In this document: piece after piece, positions 40,235 to 49,498 of the stretch
Position numbering within the stretch: the first letter of the stretch is position 1
Layout: each line of letters starts with the position of its first letter
DNA from: Saccharopolyspora ipomoeae
Lineage (GTDB): Bacteria; Actinomycetota; Actinomycetes; Mycobacteriales; Pseudonocardiaceae
Direction of reading: 5' to 3'
NCBI RefSeq assembly: GCF_029952525.1
Contig: NZ_JASAOF010000003.1
Coordinates: forward strand, 496,001-560,000
Length of the DNA: 64,000 nucleotides
The notes under the pieces: generated by a model
Seen by the model: only the letters and a program-made list of their open reading frames with translations
Told to the model about the DNA's origin: nothing
Database searches by the model: none
Position numbers and translations under genes: made by a program

Positions 40235-41590
40235 TCAGCATTCGATGACGTTGACGGCCAGGCCGCCGCGCGCGGTCTCCTTGTACTTGACCGACATGTC
40301 GCGACCCGTCTCCCGCATCGTCTTCATGACCTTGTCGAGGGACACGTAGTGCGTGCCGTTGCCCCGCAGGGCCATGCGCGCGGCGGTGATCGCCTTGACC
40401 GATGCGACCGCGTTGCGCTCGATGCACGGGATCTGCACCAGCCCGCCGATGGGATCGCAGGTGAGCCCGAGGTTGTGCTCCATCGCGATCTCGGCGGCGT
40501 TCTCCACCTGCTCTGGCGTGCCGCCCAGCACCTCCGCCAAACCGGCCGCCGCCATCGAGCAGGCCGAGCCGACCTCGCCCTGGCAACCGACCTCGGCACC
40601 GGAGATCGAGGCGTTCTCCTTGAACAGCACCCCGATCGCCCCTGCCGTCAGCAGGAATCGCACCACACCGTCCTCATCGGCACCGGGGACGAAACGGGCG
40701 TAGTAGTGCAGAACGGCGGGAACGATGCCGGCCGCGCCGTTGGTCGGAGCCGTCACCACGCGCCCGCCCGCCGCGTTCTCCTCGTTGACCGCCAGCGCGA
40801 ACAACGTGACCCACTCCAGCGGGTCGTCGCGGTCGGTCAACGACGCCAACAGCTGCGCCGCGCGCCGCCGCACCTTCAACCCGCCCGGCAGCTCACCGGT
40901 GTTGCGGCACCCGTTGTCGACGCATTCCCGCATCACCCGCCAGATGTCGAGCAGCCCCGCGCGGACGGCCGGCTCCTCGCGCCACGACAGCTCGTTGGCC
41001 AGCATGACCCCGCTGATCGGCAAACCAGACCCGGTGCTGTGCAGCAGCAGATCGGCCCCGGTGCGGAAGGGCATGGGAACCTTCGTGTCATCGGCCTTGA
41101 CCCGATCCGCCCCGGCAGCGTCCTCGTCCACGACGAAACCGCCACCGACCGAGTAGTAGATCGCCGAGTCGAGCTCCCCTCCGTCGTTGCCGAGGGCGGT
41201 GAACCGCATCCCGTTGGGATGCTGCGGCAACGACTTGCGCCGGTGCAGCACCAGATCGCGCGCAACGCTGAAGGGCAGCACCTGGTCGCCGCCGAGCCGC
41301 AACATGCCGCTGCGCTCGATCTCGTCGACGCGCTCCGCGCCGGCCACCGGGTCCACCGCCTCCGGGCGGTTCCCCTCGAGCCCGAGCACCACGGCTCCCG
41401 GGCTGCCGTGACCGTGACCGGTCGCGCCGAGAGAACCGAACAACTCCGCTTTGACCTTGTTGACCTGGGAGATCACGCCGTTCTCGCGCAGCCTGACGGT
41501 GAACCGCTGCGCAGCGCGCATCGGCCCCACGGTGTGCGAGCTGGACGGACCGATTCCCACCGAGAACAGGTCGAAGACACTGATCGCCAT
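40235..41590 (-). CDS. sdaA: L-serine ammonia-lyase (serine dehydratase)
   Basis: The protein has 451 residues in the single-chain iron-sulfur form. The N-terminal domain has [16 protein letters not shown] (about 11-26). The alpha domain has the Cys residues expected for a [4Fe-4S] cluster: the CVDNGCRN region, [17 protein letters not shown], and [17 protein letters not shown]. It converts serine to pyruvate and ammonia. It begins 31 bp after gcvH and shares its glycine riboswitch leader. An element-like sequence lies within the gene at 41072-41087 (residues DDTKVPMP). Confidence 0.95.
   Translation of the reverse strand: MAISVFDLFSVGIGPSSSHTVGPMRAAQRFTVRLRENGVISQVNKVKAELFGSLGATGHGHGSPGAVVLGLEGNRPEAVDPVAGAERVDEIERSGMLRLGGDQVLPFSVARDLVLHRRKSLPQHPNGMRFTALGNDGGELDSAIYYSVGGGFVVDEDAAGADRVKADDTKVPMPFRTGADLLLHSTGSGLPISGVMLANELSWREEPAVRAGLLDIWRVMRECVDNGCRNTGELPGGLKVRRRAAQLLASLTDRDDPLEWVTLFALAVNEENAAGGRVVTAPTNGAAGIVPAVLHYYARFVPGADEDGVVRFLLTAGAIGVLFKENASISGAEVGCQGEVGSACSMAAAGLAEVLGGTPEQVENAAEIAMEHNLGLTCDPIGGLVQIPCIERNAVASVKAITAARMALRGNGTHYVSLDKVMKTMRETGRDMSVKYKETARGGLAVNVIEC
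41072..41087 (+). repeat. Element-like sequence inside sdaA
   Basis: GGGAACCTTCGTGTCA differs by one base from the consensus. It is antisense to sdaA and encodes part of the peptide ADDTKVPMP, so it is in frame and tolerated. Confidence 0.55.
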
Positions 41591-41621
41591 TGATCGCCTC
41601 GCCTCGTTCCGGGCTCCGCGA

Positions 41622-41993
41622 CTACTCGTTGATCAAGTCGGAGTACTGCTGGGCCGTGAGGGTCGCACCGGTCTCGGTGACGCGCACCTCGATCAGCCAG
41701 CCCTCGCCGTAGGGGTCGGAGTTGACCACGGCCGGGTCGTCGACCGCGGCTTCGTTGATGGCCACGACCTCACCGGTGACGGGTGCGAACAGGTCGCTGA
41801 CGGACTTGGTCGACTCGAGCTCACCACACGCCTGACCGGCCTCGATCTTGTCGCCGACCTCGGGGAGCTGCACGAAGACGATGTCGCCGAGGGCGCTGGC
41901 GGCGTGCTCGGTGATGCCGACGCGGGAGATCTCGCCGCGGTCCTCGATCCACTCGTGCTCTTCGGTGTAGGCCAGGTTGGTGGGCAGCGTCAT
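41622..41993 (-). CDS. gcvH: Glycine cleavage system H protein
   Basis: The 123-residue protein has the lipoyl-attachment Lys in [19 protein letters not shown] (about 63). It carries the aminomethyl arm between the P, T and L proteins. Start [15 protein letters not shown] at 41993. It lies directly under a tandem glycine riboswitch. Neither gcvT nor gcvP is in this window. Confidence 0.96.
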   Translation of the reverse strand: MTLPTNLAYTEEHEWIEDRGEISRVGITEHAASALGDIVFVQLPEVGDKIEAGQACGELESTKSVSDLFAPVTGEVVAINEAAVDDPAVVNSDPYGEGWLIEVRVTETGATLTAQQYSDLINE

Positions 41994-42046
41994 GAGGGAG
42001 GCTCCAAAGCGGTTTCGAGGGGCGTTGATCCCCGGTTTCGGCTGGG

Positions 42047-42232
42047 CCTCCCCCTCTGTTGCGGAACCTGAGAGCTTCGCCGCGGCGGCGGCTTGCACCG
42101 TGGGTGGCACGTCTGCGTCGACGAGCGCTTTCCAGAGTCGCCTCGCCCGAGCGGTCGTGGGTGCCTGAGAGTTTGCTGGGGAGTGTTGCTCCTTCGGCGC
42201 CCTGCGCTGCTGGCAGGGTCTCTCCCGCACGG
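42047..42232 (-). promoter_or_regulatory. Tandem glycine riboswitch upstream of gcvH-sdaA
   Basis: In transcript order, aptamer 1 (about 42160-42232) shows GTGCGGGAGAGACC, GCCGAAGGAGCAA and CTCTCAGGCA. Aptamer 2 (about 42051-42145) shows GACTCTGGAAAGC, a GC-rich variable arm and GAAGCTCTCAGGTTCCG followed by AACAGAGG. These are the conserved blocks of the glycine (gcvT) riboswitch, in tandem. About 55 nt separate it from the gcvH start. No clear terminator stem was seen, so translational or activating control is likely. Confidence 0.92.
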
Positions 42233-42346
42233 GGTCGATGGCCGGTATGCGATTGTCGATGTGCTCAGCAACGATAAACGCGCCAGCGGCACTGTCAATG
42301 CACATGTGATCTCCGCCGGTGCGTCTTGGTCGAGGAGGCCCCTTCG

Positions 42347-43900
42347 ATGCTCGACATCCGGGCGCTGGTCGAGCGGGTCGGACCGGCTCTGCTGCGCACC
42401 GTGATCAGCCCGGAGGCCAGCACCGTCGCCGGTGATGTGGTGATCGCCGAACCGGATCAGCCCACACCCGCCACCGGTGGCGACCTCGTGCTGGGCGTGG
42501 GCATCGCCGATCGCGAGCAGGCGCTGCGGCTGGTGCGCGAGAGCGGCGAGAGCGGAGCGGCGGCGGTGCTGCTCAAACCCCCGGTGGCGGCGCTCGCCGA
42601 GGTGGTGGAGGCGGTGCGCGAGGCGGGGATCGCGCTGGTCGAGGTGCGGCCGGGCACGGCGTGGGCGCAGCTGGTGTGGTTGATCCGCGCGGCGCTCGCG
42701 GGCGGGATCCGGCAGACCGAGGAGAGCGGGGTCGGGGTTGCCGACCTGTTCCGGCTGGCCGACGCGGTCGCCGACGTCGTGGACGCCCCGGTGACCATCG
42801 AGGACGCCCACTCCCAGGTGCTGGCCTACTCGGCCCGGCAGGACCTGACCGATCCGGCGCGGATCTCCACGATCATGGGACGCAAGCAGCCGGACGACGT
42901 GCTCGCGAAGTTCCGTGCCCGCGGCACGTTCCGGCAGCTCACCAAGGGCAGTTCGGCGATCTTCGTGCCCGCGCAGCAGGACGGCACGCTGCCGCGGCTG
43001 GTGGTGCCGATCCGCATGGGAGGCGAGCTGCTCGGGTCGATGTGGGCGGTGGTGCCGGGACCGGTCTCGGAGGAGCGCGCCACGGCCTTCGCCGACACCG
43101 CGCCGCTGGTGGCGTTGCAGTTGTTGCGCTGGCGCGCGGTCGCCGACGTGCAGCGGAAGCGCTCGGCGGAGCAGGTGCGGCTGCTGCTCGACGGAGGGGA
43201 CGGCTGGCGCTCGGCAGCCACCGAACTGGCCGTGCCCAACGAGGAGCACCGGGTGATCGCGATCGAGATGCCGGCGTCCGACGAGCCCGCCGAGGGGCAG
43301 CGGCTGGCGATGTGGGAGCGGATCACCCGCGGCATCGGGCGACGTCCGCTGGTCACCGAGATCGGCTCGGTGCTCTACGCGCTGGTGCCCGATCGGGGAC
43401 GCGGTGGCGGCTGGCCCGAGTTGCGCCAGGCCCTGCTTTCGCACGAGTTGTCCCCTCGCCCCCTCGTCGCGGTGGGAACGTCCGTGCCGGTCACCGACGT
43501 GCCGCGGTCGCGCGCGCAGGCCGATGAGCTGATCGGGCTGCTGCGCACGGGCCTGGTGCGGCAGCGCGTCGCGGTCTACGACGACCTGTGGCACCTGCTG
43601 GTGCTGAGCCGGATGGCGGGGGCCGCCACCGATGCCGGGGTTGCCACGTTGGGTCCCCTGCCGATGCTGCGCGAGCACGATCGCGCGCAGCACACCGACT
43701 ACCAGGCCACCCTGCACGCGTGGCTGCGTCATCCCGGTGACCCGCGTCAGGCGAGCCGGGAGCTGCGGGTCCACCCCAACACCTTCCGGTACCGGATGAA
43801 GCGGATCGGCCAGCTGGTGGACGTCGACCTCGACGACCCCGACGTCCGGTCGGCGCTGCTGGTGCAGTTGCTGGCCGAGCGGTGGGCTCAGCACGGCTGA
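42347..43900 (+). CDS. PucR/CdaR family transcriptional regulator
   Basis: The protein has 517 residues from the ATG at 42347, with GAGGAGG upstream. An N-terminal PucR-like sensory region (1-140) is followed by a GAF-like middle (VTIEDAHSQVLAYSA; VPIRMGGELLGSMWAVV) and the C-terminal PucR helix-turn-helix in LHAWLRHPGDPRQASREL and RVHPNTFRYRMKRI. It lies just upstream of and co-directional with ald, matching the AdeR-ald arrangement of Bacillus. It probably activates ald in response to alanine or nitrogen state. Confidence 0.88.
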   Translation: MLDIRALVERVGPALLRTVISPEASTVAGDVVIAEPDQPTPATGGDLVLGVGIADREQALRLVRESGESGAAAVLLKPPVAALAEVVEAVREAGIALVEVRPGTAWAQLVWLIRAALAGGIRQTEESGVGVADLFRLADAVADVVDAPVTIEDAHSQVLAYSARQDLTDPARISTIMGRKQPDDVLAKFRARGTFRQLTKGSSAIFVPAQQDGTLPRLVVPIRMGGELLGSMWAVVPGPVSEERATAFADTAPLVALQLLRWRAVADVQRKRSAEQVRLLLDGGDGWRSAATELAVPNEEHRVIAIEMPASDEPAEGQRLAMWERITRGIGRRPLVTEIGSVLYALVPDRGRGGGWPELRQALLSHELSPRPLVAVGTSVPVTDVPRSRAQADELIGLLRTGLVRQRVAVYDDLWHLLVLSRMAGAATDAGVATLGPLPMLREHDRAQHTDYQATLHAWLRHPGDPRQASRELRVHPNTFRYRMKRIGQLVDVDLDDPDVRSALLVQLLAERWAQHG

Positions 43901-43920
43901 GTCCGTCGCGGGGCGAACAC

Positions 43921-43936
43921 GGGAACCTGTCTGTCA
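43921..43936 (+). repeat. Dispersed element after the PucR gene
   Basis: GGGAACCTGTCTGTCA (one mismatch) lies 20 bp after the stop, co-directional. Confidence 0.75.
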
Positions 43937-44066
43937 CCACCGGCCCCGCACGCACCGCTGTTGTGCCGGCAGCACAAAGCCCCCCACCCAATCTCATGCC
44001 GCGGACATGATGCGTCCTGCGCCACATCGTCCGATCGTTGTTTCCACACGACGAAAGGACCCCACG

Positions 44067-45182
44067 GTGAAGATCGCAGTGCCTCGCGAGATCAAGAACA
44101 ACGAGTATCGGGTGGCGATCACTCCTGCCGGTGTGCACGAGCTGACCGCGCGTGGTCATGACGTGTTCGTCGAGGCGGGCGCCGGCGCCGGATCGTCCAT
44201 CCCGGACGAGGACTACCTCGCTTCCGGCGCGAAGGTCCTGGCCGCCGCCGACGACGTGTGGGCGGAAGGCGACCTCGTGCTCAAGGTCAAGGAGCCGATC
44301 GCCGAGGAGTACCCGCGGCTGCGCCGGGACCAGGTGCTGTTCACCTACCTGCACCTGGCCGCCTCGGCCGAGCTGACCGACGCGATGCTGGACTCGGGCG
44401 TCACCGGCATCGCCTACGAGACGGTGCAGACCCCGGATGGCGGGTTGCCGCTGCTGGCGCCGATGAGCGAGGTCGCCGGGCGGCTGGCGCCGCTGGTGGG
44501 AGCGCATTCGCTGATGCGCCCCAGCGGTGGCCGCGGCGTGCTGCCGGGCGGCGTTCCGGGGGTGCACCCGGCCCGGGTCGTGGTGATCGGCGGCGGTGTC
44601 GCCGGGCTCAACGCGGCTCGGGTGGCCCTGGGCATGGGCGCCGACGTGGAGCTGCTGGACACCAACGTCGACAAGCTGCGCGAGATCGACCGCGACTTCC
44701 ACGGCCAGATCCGCACCGTCACCTCCAACCGCTACGCGGTGGAGCAGGCGGTCCGCTCGGCCGACCTGGTGATCGGCGCGGTGCTGATCGCGGGAGCGAA
44801 GGCCCCGAAGCTGGTGTCCAACCACCTGGTCTCGGAGATGAAGCCGGGCAGTGTTCTGGTCGACATCGCCATCGACCAGGGCGGGTGCTTCGCGGACTCG
44901 CGTCCGACCACGCACGACGATCCGACCTACCGGGTGCACGACTCGGTCTTCTACTGCGTGGCGAACATGCCGGGCGCGGTGCCCAACACCTCCACGCACG
45001 CGCTGACCAACGTGACCCTGCCCTACGTGCTGCGCATCGCGGAGGCGGGCTGGCGGCAGGCCTGCCGTGGCGACGCGGCGCTGGCCGGTGGCCTCAACAC
45101 CCACGACGGGCACTTGGTCAACCAGGCCGTCGCCGAGGCTCACGGCCGCACGAGCCTGCCGCTGAACAGCGTCCTGGACTGA
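44067..45182 (+). CDS. ald: Alanine dehydrogenase
   Basis: The protein has 371 residues; GTG start with GAAAGGA 7 nt upstream. The N-terminus MKIAVPREIKNNEYRVAITP carries the substrate Arg (R15). Lys and His of the active site lie in LVLKVKEPIAEEYPRL and FTYLHLAAS. The NAD motif is VVIGGGVAGLNAARVALGMG (about 171-190). It catalyses reversible NAD-dependent oxidative deamination of alanine to pyruvate. Probably controlled by the PucR protein upstream. Confidence 0.96.
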   Translation: MKIAVPREIKNNEYRVAITPAGVHELTARGHDVFVEAGAGAGSSIPDEDYLASGAKVLAAADDVWAEGDLVLKVKEPIAEEYPRLRRDQVLFTYLHLAASAELTDAMLDSGVTGIAYETVQTPDGGLPLLAPMSEVAGRLAPLVGAHSLMRPSGGRGVLPGGVPGVHPARVVVIGGGVAGLNAARVALGMGADVELLDTNVDKLREIDRDFHGQIRTVTSNRYAVEQAVRSADLVIGAVLIAGAKAPKLVSNHLVSEMKPGSVLVDIAIDQGGCFADSRPTTHDDPTYRVHDSVFYCVANMPGAVPNTSTHALTNVTLPYVLRIAEAGWRQACRGDAALAGGLNTHDGHLVNQAVAEAHGRTSLPLNSVLD

Positions 45183-45213
45183 CTTCGGCCGGGTCGATCG
45201 CGCCTCGGGGTTG

Positions 45214-45269
45214 CGCGAAAGGTTCCCCTCCTCGCAGCCCCGCCGGTCTTCGTTGACAGGAAGGTTCCC
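45214..45269 (-). repeat. Two minus-oriented dispersed elements downstream of ald
   Basis: A partial copy lies at 45214-45228 (minus GGGGAACCTTTCGC) and a perfect copy at 45254-45269. Both are opposite to ald and to the XRE gene, an exception to the orientation rule. Confidence 0.75.
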
Positions 45270-45414
45270 TTGCTCGCGCGCGATGGCATCGACGGGCACC
45301 CGGTCACGTCCGAGCGGCTGCGGCACCGGAGCAGAACCGCGGGATGATGTTGCTCTCCTGCGGCTCTGCCCGGCACACCCCCAAGTGATTACACAATCGT
45401 GGAATCTCGACAGA

Positions 45415-45437
45415 GATTAGTATCAAATGCGATAATC
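45415..45437. promoter_or_regulatory. AT-rich promoter/operator region of the XRE triad
   Basis: Within the only clearly AT-rich patch nearby (45385-45440), the imperfect dyad GATTAGTATC-N6-GATAATC spans 45415-45437 and contains GATAAT as a possible -10. This is a plausible self-operator for the XRE repressor. Confidence 0.4.
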
Positions 45438-45471
45438 CGTCAATCGGGGGAACGGACCTGGGGGTGATCCT

Positions 45472-45903
45472 GTGCCCGAGAAGCACGAGAGCACGGTGAG
45501 CGATCAAGGGGACACGCTGGCGGAGAGGCTGGCGTGGCTGCGGCGATCGTTCCCCGACCCGGAGACCGGGCGGCCGTACGAGGTCAAGCGGATCTCCGCG
45601 GAGACCGGCATTTCCGGATCGCAGCTCTACAAGATCCTCAGCGGGGAGTCCCCGAACCCGGGCTGGCAGCACCTTCGGGCGCTGGCGGCGTTCTTCCGCG
45701 TTCCGCTCGACACCTTCGACTCCGGTGAGCACGCCGACTCGGTGCGGGCCCAGCTCGCGACGCTGGTCGAACTCCGGGAGCTGAAGGAGTCCGGTGTGGA
45801 ATCGCTCAGCTTGCGCGGGCTGACCCCGGCCCAGGCCGAGCGCATCCGCGGTGTGGTCGCCGATCTGCGCGACAGCAACACCGCGAGCAACGATGACGCA
45901 TGA
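45472..45903 (+). CDS. XRE-type helix-turn-helix regulator
   Basis: The protein has 143 residues; GTG start preceded by GGGGGTGATC. The DNA-binding domain spans about 15-85: DTLAERLAWLRRSFPDPE, then RPYEVKRISAETGISGSQLY, KILSGESPNPGWQHL and FFRVPLDTF. The rest is a helical tail (LVELRELKESGVESLSLRGL). It overlaps the ImmA-like gene by 11 bp. Its partner may be a protease that cleaves it, as in ImmR/ImmA. Confidence 0.85.
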   Translation: MPEKHESTVSDQGDTLAERLAWLRRSFPDPETGRPYEVKRISAETGISGSQLYKILSGESPNPGWQHLRALAAFFRVPLDTFDSGEHADSVRAQLATLVELRELKESGVESLSLRGLTPAQAERIRGVVADLRDSNTASNDDA

Positions 45904-46549
45904 TCCGGAACATGAGCATGCGTCGGCGACCGCACCGTTCCGCTGCGCGCGCCTGGTGCTCATCCCGGGCGATGATCGCGGCGTGACCCCCTCCGACGAT
46001 CACACCCAGCCCGGCACGATGCGGGCGTGGTGCCAGGAACTGGCGTCCGCGCTTCCGCTGCCGACGCCGTGGGACCTGCGCACGTTCATCGACGAGCTGG
46101 GGCGTGCCCGCGGGCGCCCGATCACGCTGCGCCAGGTCTCCGCGGTGGAGTCCGAAAGCCCCTGCGGCGCCCTGATCTCGCTCGCCGACCACGACGTGAT
46201 CGGCTACGTGCCCAGCACCCCGCTGCACGAGGAGCACATCATCCTGCACGAGGTCGGGCACCTGGTGTGCGGGCATTCGGACACCAAGCTGGCCGATTCG
46301 CCGATGGTGGCCGCCTTGGTGCCGGACCTGTCGCCCGAGCTCATCCGCAGCGTCCTGGGGCGCTCCGCGTTCGACGCCGTCACCGAGCAGCAGGCCGAGC
46401 TCGTGGCCAGCCTGTACCTCTACCGCGCCGGGCGCGCACCGGCGCCGCTGCGGGGCGTGCGCAAGCTGGACGCGCGGTCCGGCCGCACCCTGCGCGAGAT
46501 CCAGGCGACGTTCGGCAGCGCTCGCCGACGCGGGCCCGAGAAGCGATGA
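45893..46549 (+). CDS. ImmA/IrrE-like metallopeptidase
   Basis: The protein has 218 residues from the ATG at 45893, overlapping the XRE stop; a later start at 46019 is possible. The zinc motif HEVGH is in EEHIILHEVGHLVCGH (about 113-128), with a third ligand probably in the downstream Glu-rich helix (TEQQAELVASLYLY). The fold resembles the ImmA/IrrE peptidase family that cleaves XRE-type repressors. It overlaps the membrane gene by ATGA. Confidence 0.85.
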   Translation: MTHDPEHEHASATAPFRCARLVLIPGDDRGVTPSDDHTQPGTMRAWCQELASALPLPTPWDLRTFIDELGRARGRPITLRQVSAVESESPCGALISLADHDVIGYVPSTPLHEEHIILHEVGHLVCGHSDTKLADSPMVAALVPDLSPELIRSVLGRSAFDAVTEQQAELVASLYLYRAGRAPAPLRGVRKLDARSGRTLREIQATFGSARRRGPEKR

Positions 46550-47754
46550 GCAGCATCGTCCTCTCCTGCGTCGGTCTGATCGCGGTGCTGGCCGCGGTCG
46601 GCAAGGCCGTTCAAGGCCACCGCAGGCGGTCCCTCACGCCGAGCACGCTGTACCTGTGCGGCGCGATCGGCAGCGTGGGCCTGTCCGCGGCGCTGGTGGC
46701 TCCGGCTTCCCTGAGGTGGATGTCGACCTGGGAGCCCGTGCCCAACCTCGGGCGTCTGGTGGCCAACGTCCTGGCGATGCTCGCCGCCGTGTGCGTCCAA
46801 GGTTTGGTGGCGCACCTGCTGCACGAGCCGGCGCGCGCCCGCGCGGTGATGCGCGTGCAGATACCGATCATGGTCCTGGCGTCGGCGGCGATGGCGCTGC
46901 TGCTGCTCACGGCCGATCTCCCGTTCCACCTGGCCTACTTGGCCGGCTACGCCCACCACCCGGCCGTAGCCGCCTACATCGTCGTGTTCACCCTCTACAT
47001 CCTCTGGTCGACGTCGGTGTTCGGCTGGTTCTTGCACCACTACATCGCACGAACCCCGCGCAGGTGGCTGCGCGCCGGGCTGCGCACGATCCAGGCCGGG
47101 TGCCTGGCATCGGCGGGGTGGGCAGCGGCCAAGATCACCGGTGCGCTGTGGGTGGTGAGCGGCCGCAGCCCCGTCGCGATGGAACCGGTGGCGGACCTGG
47201 CGAGCGCGTGCGCCGCGGCGTGCGTCGCCCTGGTCGCCGCCGGGGCGACCATGCCCGTCTGGGGCCCGCGCGCGGCGGTCCCGGTCTCGTGGGGCCGCGC
47301 GGTGCTCCAATCCCGGCGGCTGCGGCCGTTGTGGCAGCGGCTGGCCGGCGAGCTGCCGCAGATCACCTTGCCCGCCGCCACGTACGCCCACGCCGACGCG
47401 CGGTTCGCCCTGTACCGGCGGGTGGTGGAGATCCGCGACGCCCAGCTGGTGCTGCGCTCCTACGTCCACCCCGAGGCCCACGCGTGGGCTCGCCGCGCCG
47501 CCGAGCGGGCGGGGCTCGGCCCCCGGCGCACCCATCAGGTCGTCGAGGCGGCGTGCTTGGCCAGCGCGCTGGACGCTCACGCCGCGGGCCAGCGGCATCA
47601 GCCGGACCCGGACGAATCCACCGCGCCGTATCGCGGCGTGGGCTCGGATCCGCACGCCGAGGCGCGGTGGTTGATCGAGATCGGCCGCCTCGTGGAACGC
47701 TCCCCGATCGTGGCCGACATCCGGTCCCGCAGCCGAGCCGACGTTCCCGGCTGA
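46546..47754 (+). CDS. Membrane protein of the MAB_1171c-like family
   Basis: The protein has 402 residues. Seven hydrophobic segments occupy about residues 1-240 (from SIVLSCVGLIAVLAAVGKAV to ACVALVAAGATMPVWGP). A cytoplasmic domain (250-402) follows, with LWQRLAGELPQITLP, YRRVVEIRDAQLVLRSY and ARWLIEIGRLVERSPIV. It is often annotated as a putative transporter in actinobacteria, always beside an XRE regulator and an ImmA-like gene. I infer a receptor-like role rather than transport; this is not established. Confidence 0.7.
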   Translation: MSSIVLSCVGLIAVLAAVGKAVQGHRRRSLTPSTLYLCGAIGSVGLSAALVAPASLRWMSTWEPVPNLGRLVANVLAMLAAVCVQGLVAHLLHEPARARAVMRVQIPIMVLASAAMALLLLTADLPFHLAYLAGYAHHPAVAAYIVVFTLYILWSTSVFGWFLHHYIARTPRRWLRAGLRTIQAGCLASAGWAAAKITGALWVVSGRSPVAMEPVADLASACAAACVALVAAGATMPVWGPRAAVPVSWGRAVLQSRRLRPLWQRLAGELPQITLPAATYAHADARFALYRRVVEIRDAQLVLRSYVHPEAHAWARRAAERAGLGPRRTHQVVEAACLASALDAHAAGQRHQPDPDESTAPYRGVGSDPHAEARWLIEIGRLVERSPIVADIRSRSRADVPG

Positions 47755-47758
47755 GCTC

Positions 47759-48397
47759 TCAGCCCAGGGCGGCGAACAGGCCGCCGCCGACGGCGGCGCC
47801 GATCAGCGCGCCGAGGACGACCTGCGCGGTGGTGTGGTCGCGGACCTGCACGCGCGACCAGGAGATCGCCGCCACCAGCACCATCAACGCCCAGCACACC
47901 GGGTGGTAGGTCACGGCGAGGATCACCACCGCGCCCGACGCCACCGCCGAGTGCATCGAGATCTTCCACCGCGCCGTGATTCCTCCCGTGACGAGCAGGG
48001 AGGCGATCATGGCGACGTCCAGGACGATCACCTGCCGCGGCGCTCCCAGGGCGACCAGCAGGCCCAGGCCGACCAGGCTCATGACGATCAGCGCGATGAG
48101 GGGAACCAACCTGCCCGCGCGGTCGCGGACGTGGTGGCCGTCCCACCGGCCGGTCCTGGCTCCCCAGACGATCACCGCCATCGGGAGGATGCTGCTGGTG
48201 GCCGCGACGAGCAGGCCCCAGCCGAGCGCGGGGAGCACTCGGTGCGTCGCGCGCCAGGCCACCGCCAGCGGCAGCAGGACGACGATCACCCACGGCGCGA
48301 ACAGCTCGGTGAGCACGCGCGCCAGTCGGTCGCGCAGGTCGCGCGCCGGGCTGCCGATCGTGGTGTTCTCGGTCGTCGGGCAAGCGTCCACGGGCAC
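47759..48397 (-). CDS. PAP2-like membrane protein
   Basis: The protein has 212 residues with about five membrane segments. The phosphatase motifs are altered: KISMHSAVASG stands for the PSGH motif and SRVQVRDHTTAQVVLG (SRxxxxxH) is intact, but the first motif (KxxxxxxRP) is not clear. It may hydrolyse a lipid phosphate such as undecaprenyl pyrophosphate. It is convergent with the triad, 4 bp away. The start is a GTG or nearby codon. Confidence 0.7.
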   Translation of the reverse strand: MPVDACPTTENTTIGSPARDLRDRLARVLTELFAPWVIVVLLPLAVAWRATHRVLPALGWGLLVAATSSILPMAVIVWGARTGRWDGHHVRDRAGRLVPLIALIVMSLVGLGLLVALGAPRQVIVLDVAMIASLLVTGGITARWKISMHSAVASGAVVILAVTYHPVCWALMVLVAAISWSRVQVRDHTTAQVVLGALIGAAVGGGLFAALG

Positions 48398-48849
48398 AGT
48401 TTCACATGCTCAGCGGACCGCACCCGCCAGCAGCTCACCACCACCAGCGCGAGGTTTGGGGAATTTGCCCCTAGTTCGAATTCGAATTGGTGGATGAGCA
48501 ACTCAAGTCCGAATGCGGGGCAATTGCCGGAGCGCACGAATCGCAGTGCGGCGAGAAAAGGGGAATTAGGGGCGGCCCGCTCAACCAGCCTGGGGGTCAC
48601 CGGGAGCAGGCCGCCACGCTCAGTGTAGGGCAAGATCGCCGGTTTGCCGACGACGTGAGCGAGCCCTTCGCCGCCAATTTTCAGCCGAATCGATAACCAC
48701 TCGATGGGGTGAGTCTCGCCGGGTGGCCGTGCAGGCGTGAACCGCTGATGCCGATGTCACCCATCGGAGTAACGGCGGGTGACTGATCGACGGACGCTCC
48801 CGCCGGAAACTCCGTGGCAGCAAAAGCACGCTGAGGGTGGGAGAAAAAC
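48398..48849. other. Intergenic interval with AT-rich palindromes
   Basis: There are 452 bases with no convincing gene. It contains the 12-bp palindrome TTCGAATTCGAA (48475-48486) next to the near-palindrome GGGGAATTTGCCCC (48458-48471), and GGGGCAATTGCC at about 48519. This should hold the promoters of the divergent PAP2-like and zinc-ribbon genes. No repeat element was seen. Confidence 0.5.
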
Positions 48850-49362
48850 GTGACGGACACGGCACTGCGCAAGGCGGTTCTCGACCGGCTCGACACGCTG
48901 GACAGAGCGATGGGCGAAGGCGCTCCCGAAGTGCTTCTCCCCATTGCCCGATCCGAACTGCATCGACTCACCGAAGCCCTCCAAACCCTGTTAGCCGATC
49001 ACGAACCCGACAAGGACGGACGCTGCCCGTCCTGCCGCGGAACGCTGCGCGGCCGCCCCTGGCCCTGCAAGGTGTGGCAGGCCGCGCACCACCAGCTCAT
49101 CACCGAGCGCTCCGCCTCGCAGGAACGTCGCAGCAACCTCCGCCGCCAAACCGGATCGCACCCCCGCACCCCCGAACCCGAGGTCCCGGTGATCAGCGAG
49201 CCGATCGTGTCGACCGTCGGACGAGGCCCCTCCGACTGGGACACCGACGAGTTCATCCGGCCCGACCTGACCACCGTCCCGATGACCCCGCCTCTGCTCG
49301 CCCAGCCGGCCGACGCCGAGCGCGGCACGATCTACCGCGCGGCCGTCGTCGAACGCTCCTGA
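48850..49362 (+). CDS. Actinobacterial protein with CxxC zinc-ribbon-like motif, unknown function
   Basis: The protein has 170 residues; GTG start behind GGGTGGGAG. An N-terminal helical half (LRKAVLDRLDTLDRAM) precedes GRCPSCRGTLRGRPWPCKVW (Cys about 58, 61, 73), a possible zinc site. The C-terminal 80 residues are Pro-rich and disordered. It looks like a family common in Pseudonocardiaceae, but I cannot name a function. Confidence 0.7.
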   Translation: MTDTALRKAVLDRLDTLDRAMGEGAPEVLLPIARSELHRLTEALQTLLADHEPDKDGRCPSCRGTLRGRPWPCKVWQAAHHQLITERSASQERRSNLRRQTGSHPRTPEPEVPVISEPIVSTVGRGPSDWDTDEFIRPDLTTVPMTPPLLAQPADAERGTIYRAAVVERS

Positions 49363-49498
49363 CCTGCCGCTCTCCCCCACGTCCGGCTCCCGATGACCTT
49401 TGCGGCCGCGACACCGCACCGGGCCGCGCCCGCCTGTCCGGCAGGATGGGGGCCGTCAGGGTTGGCACACCGACGGGTGACCGGACGTGGGAGGGCGC

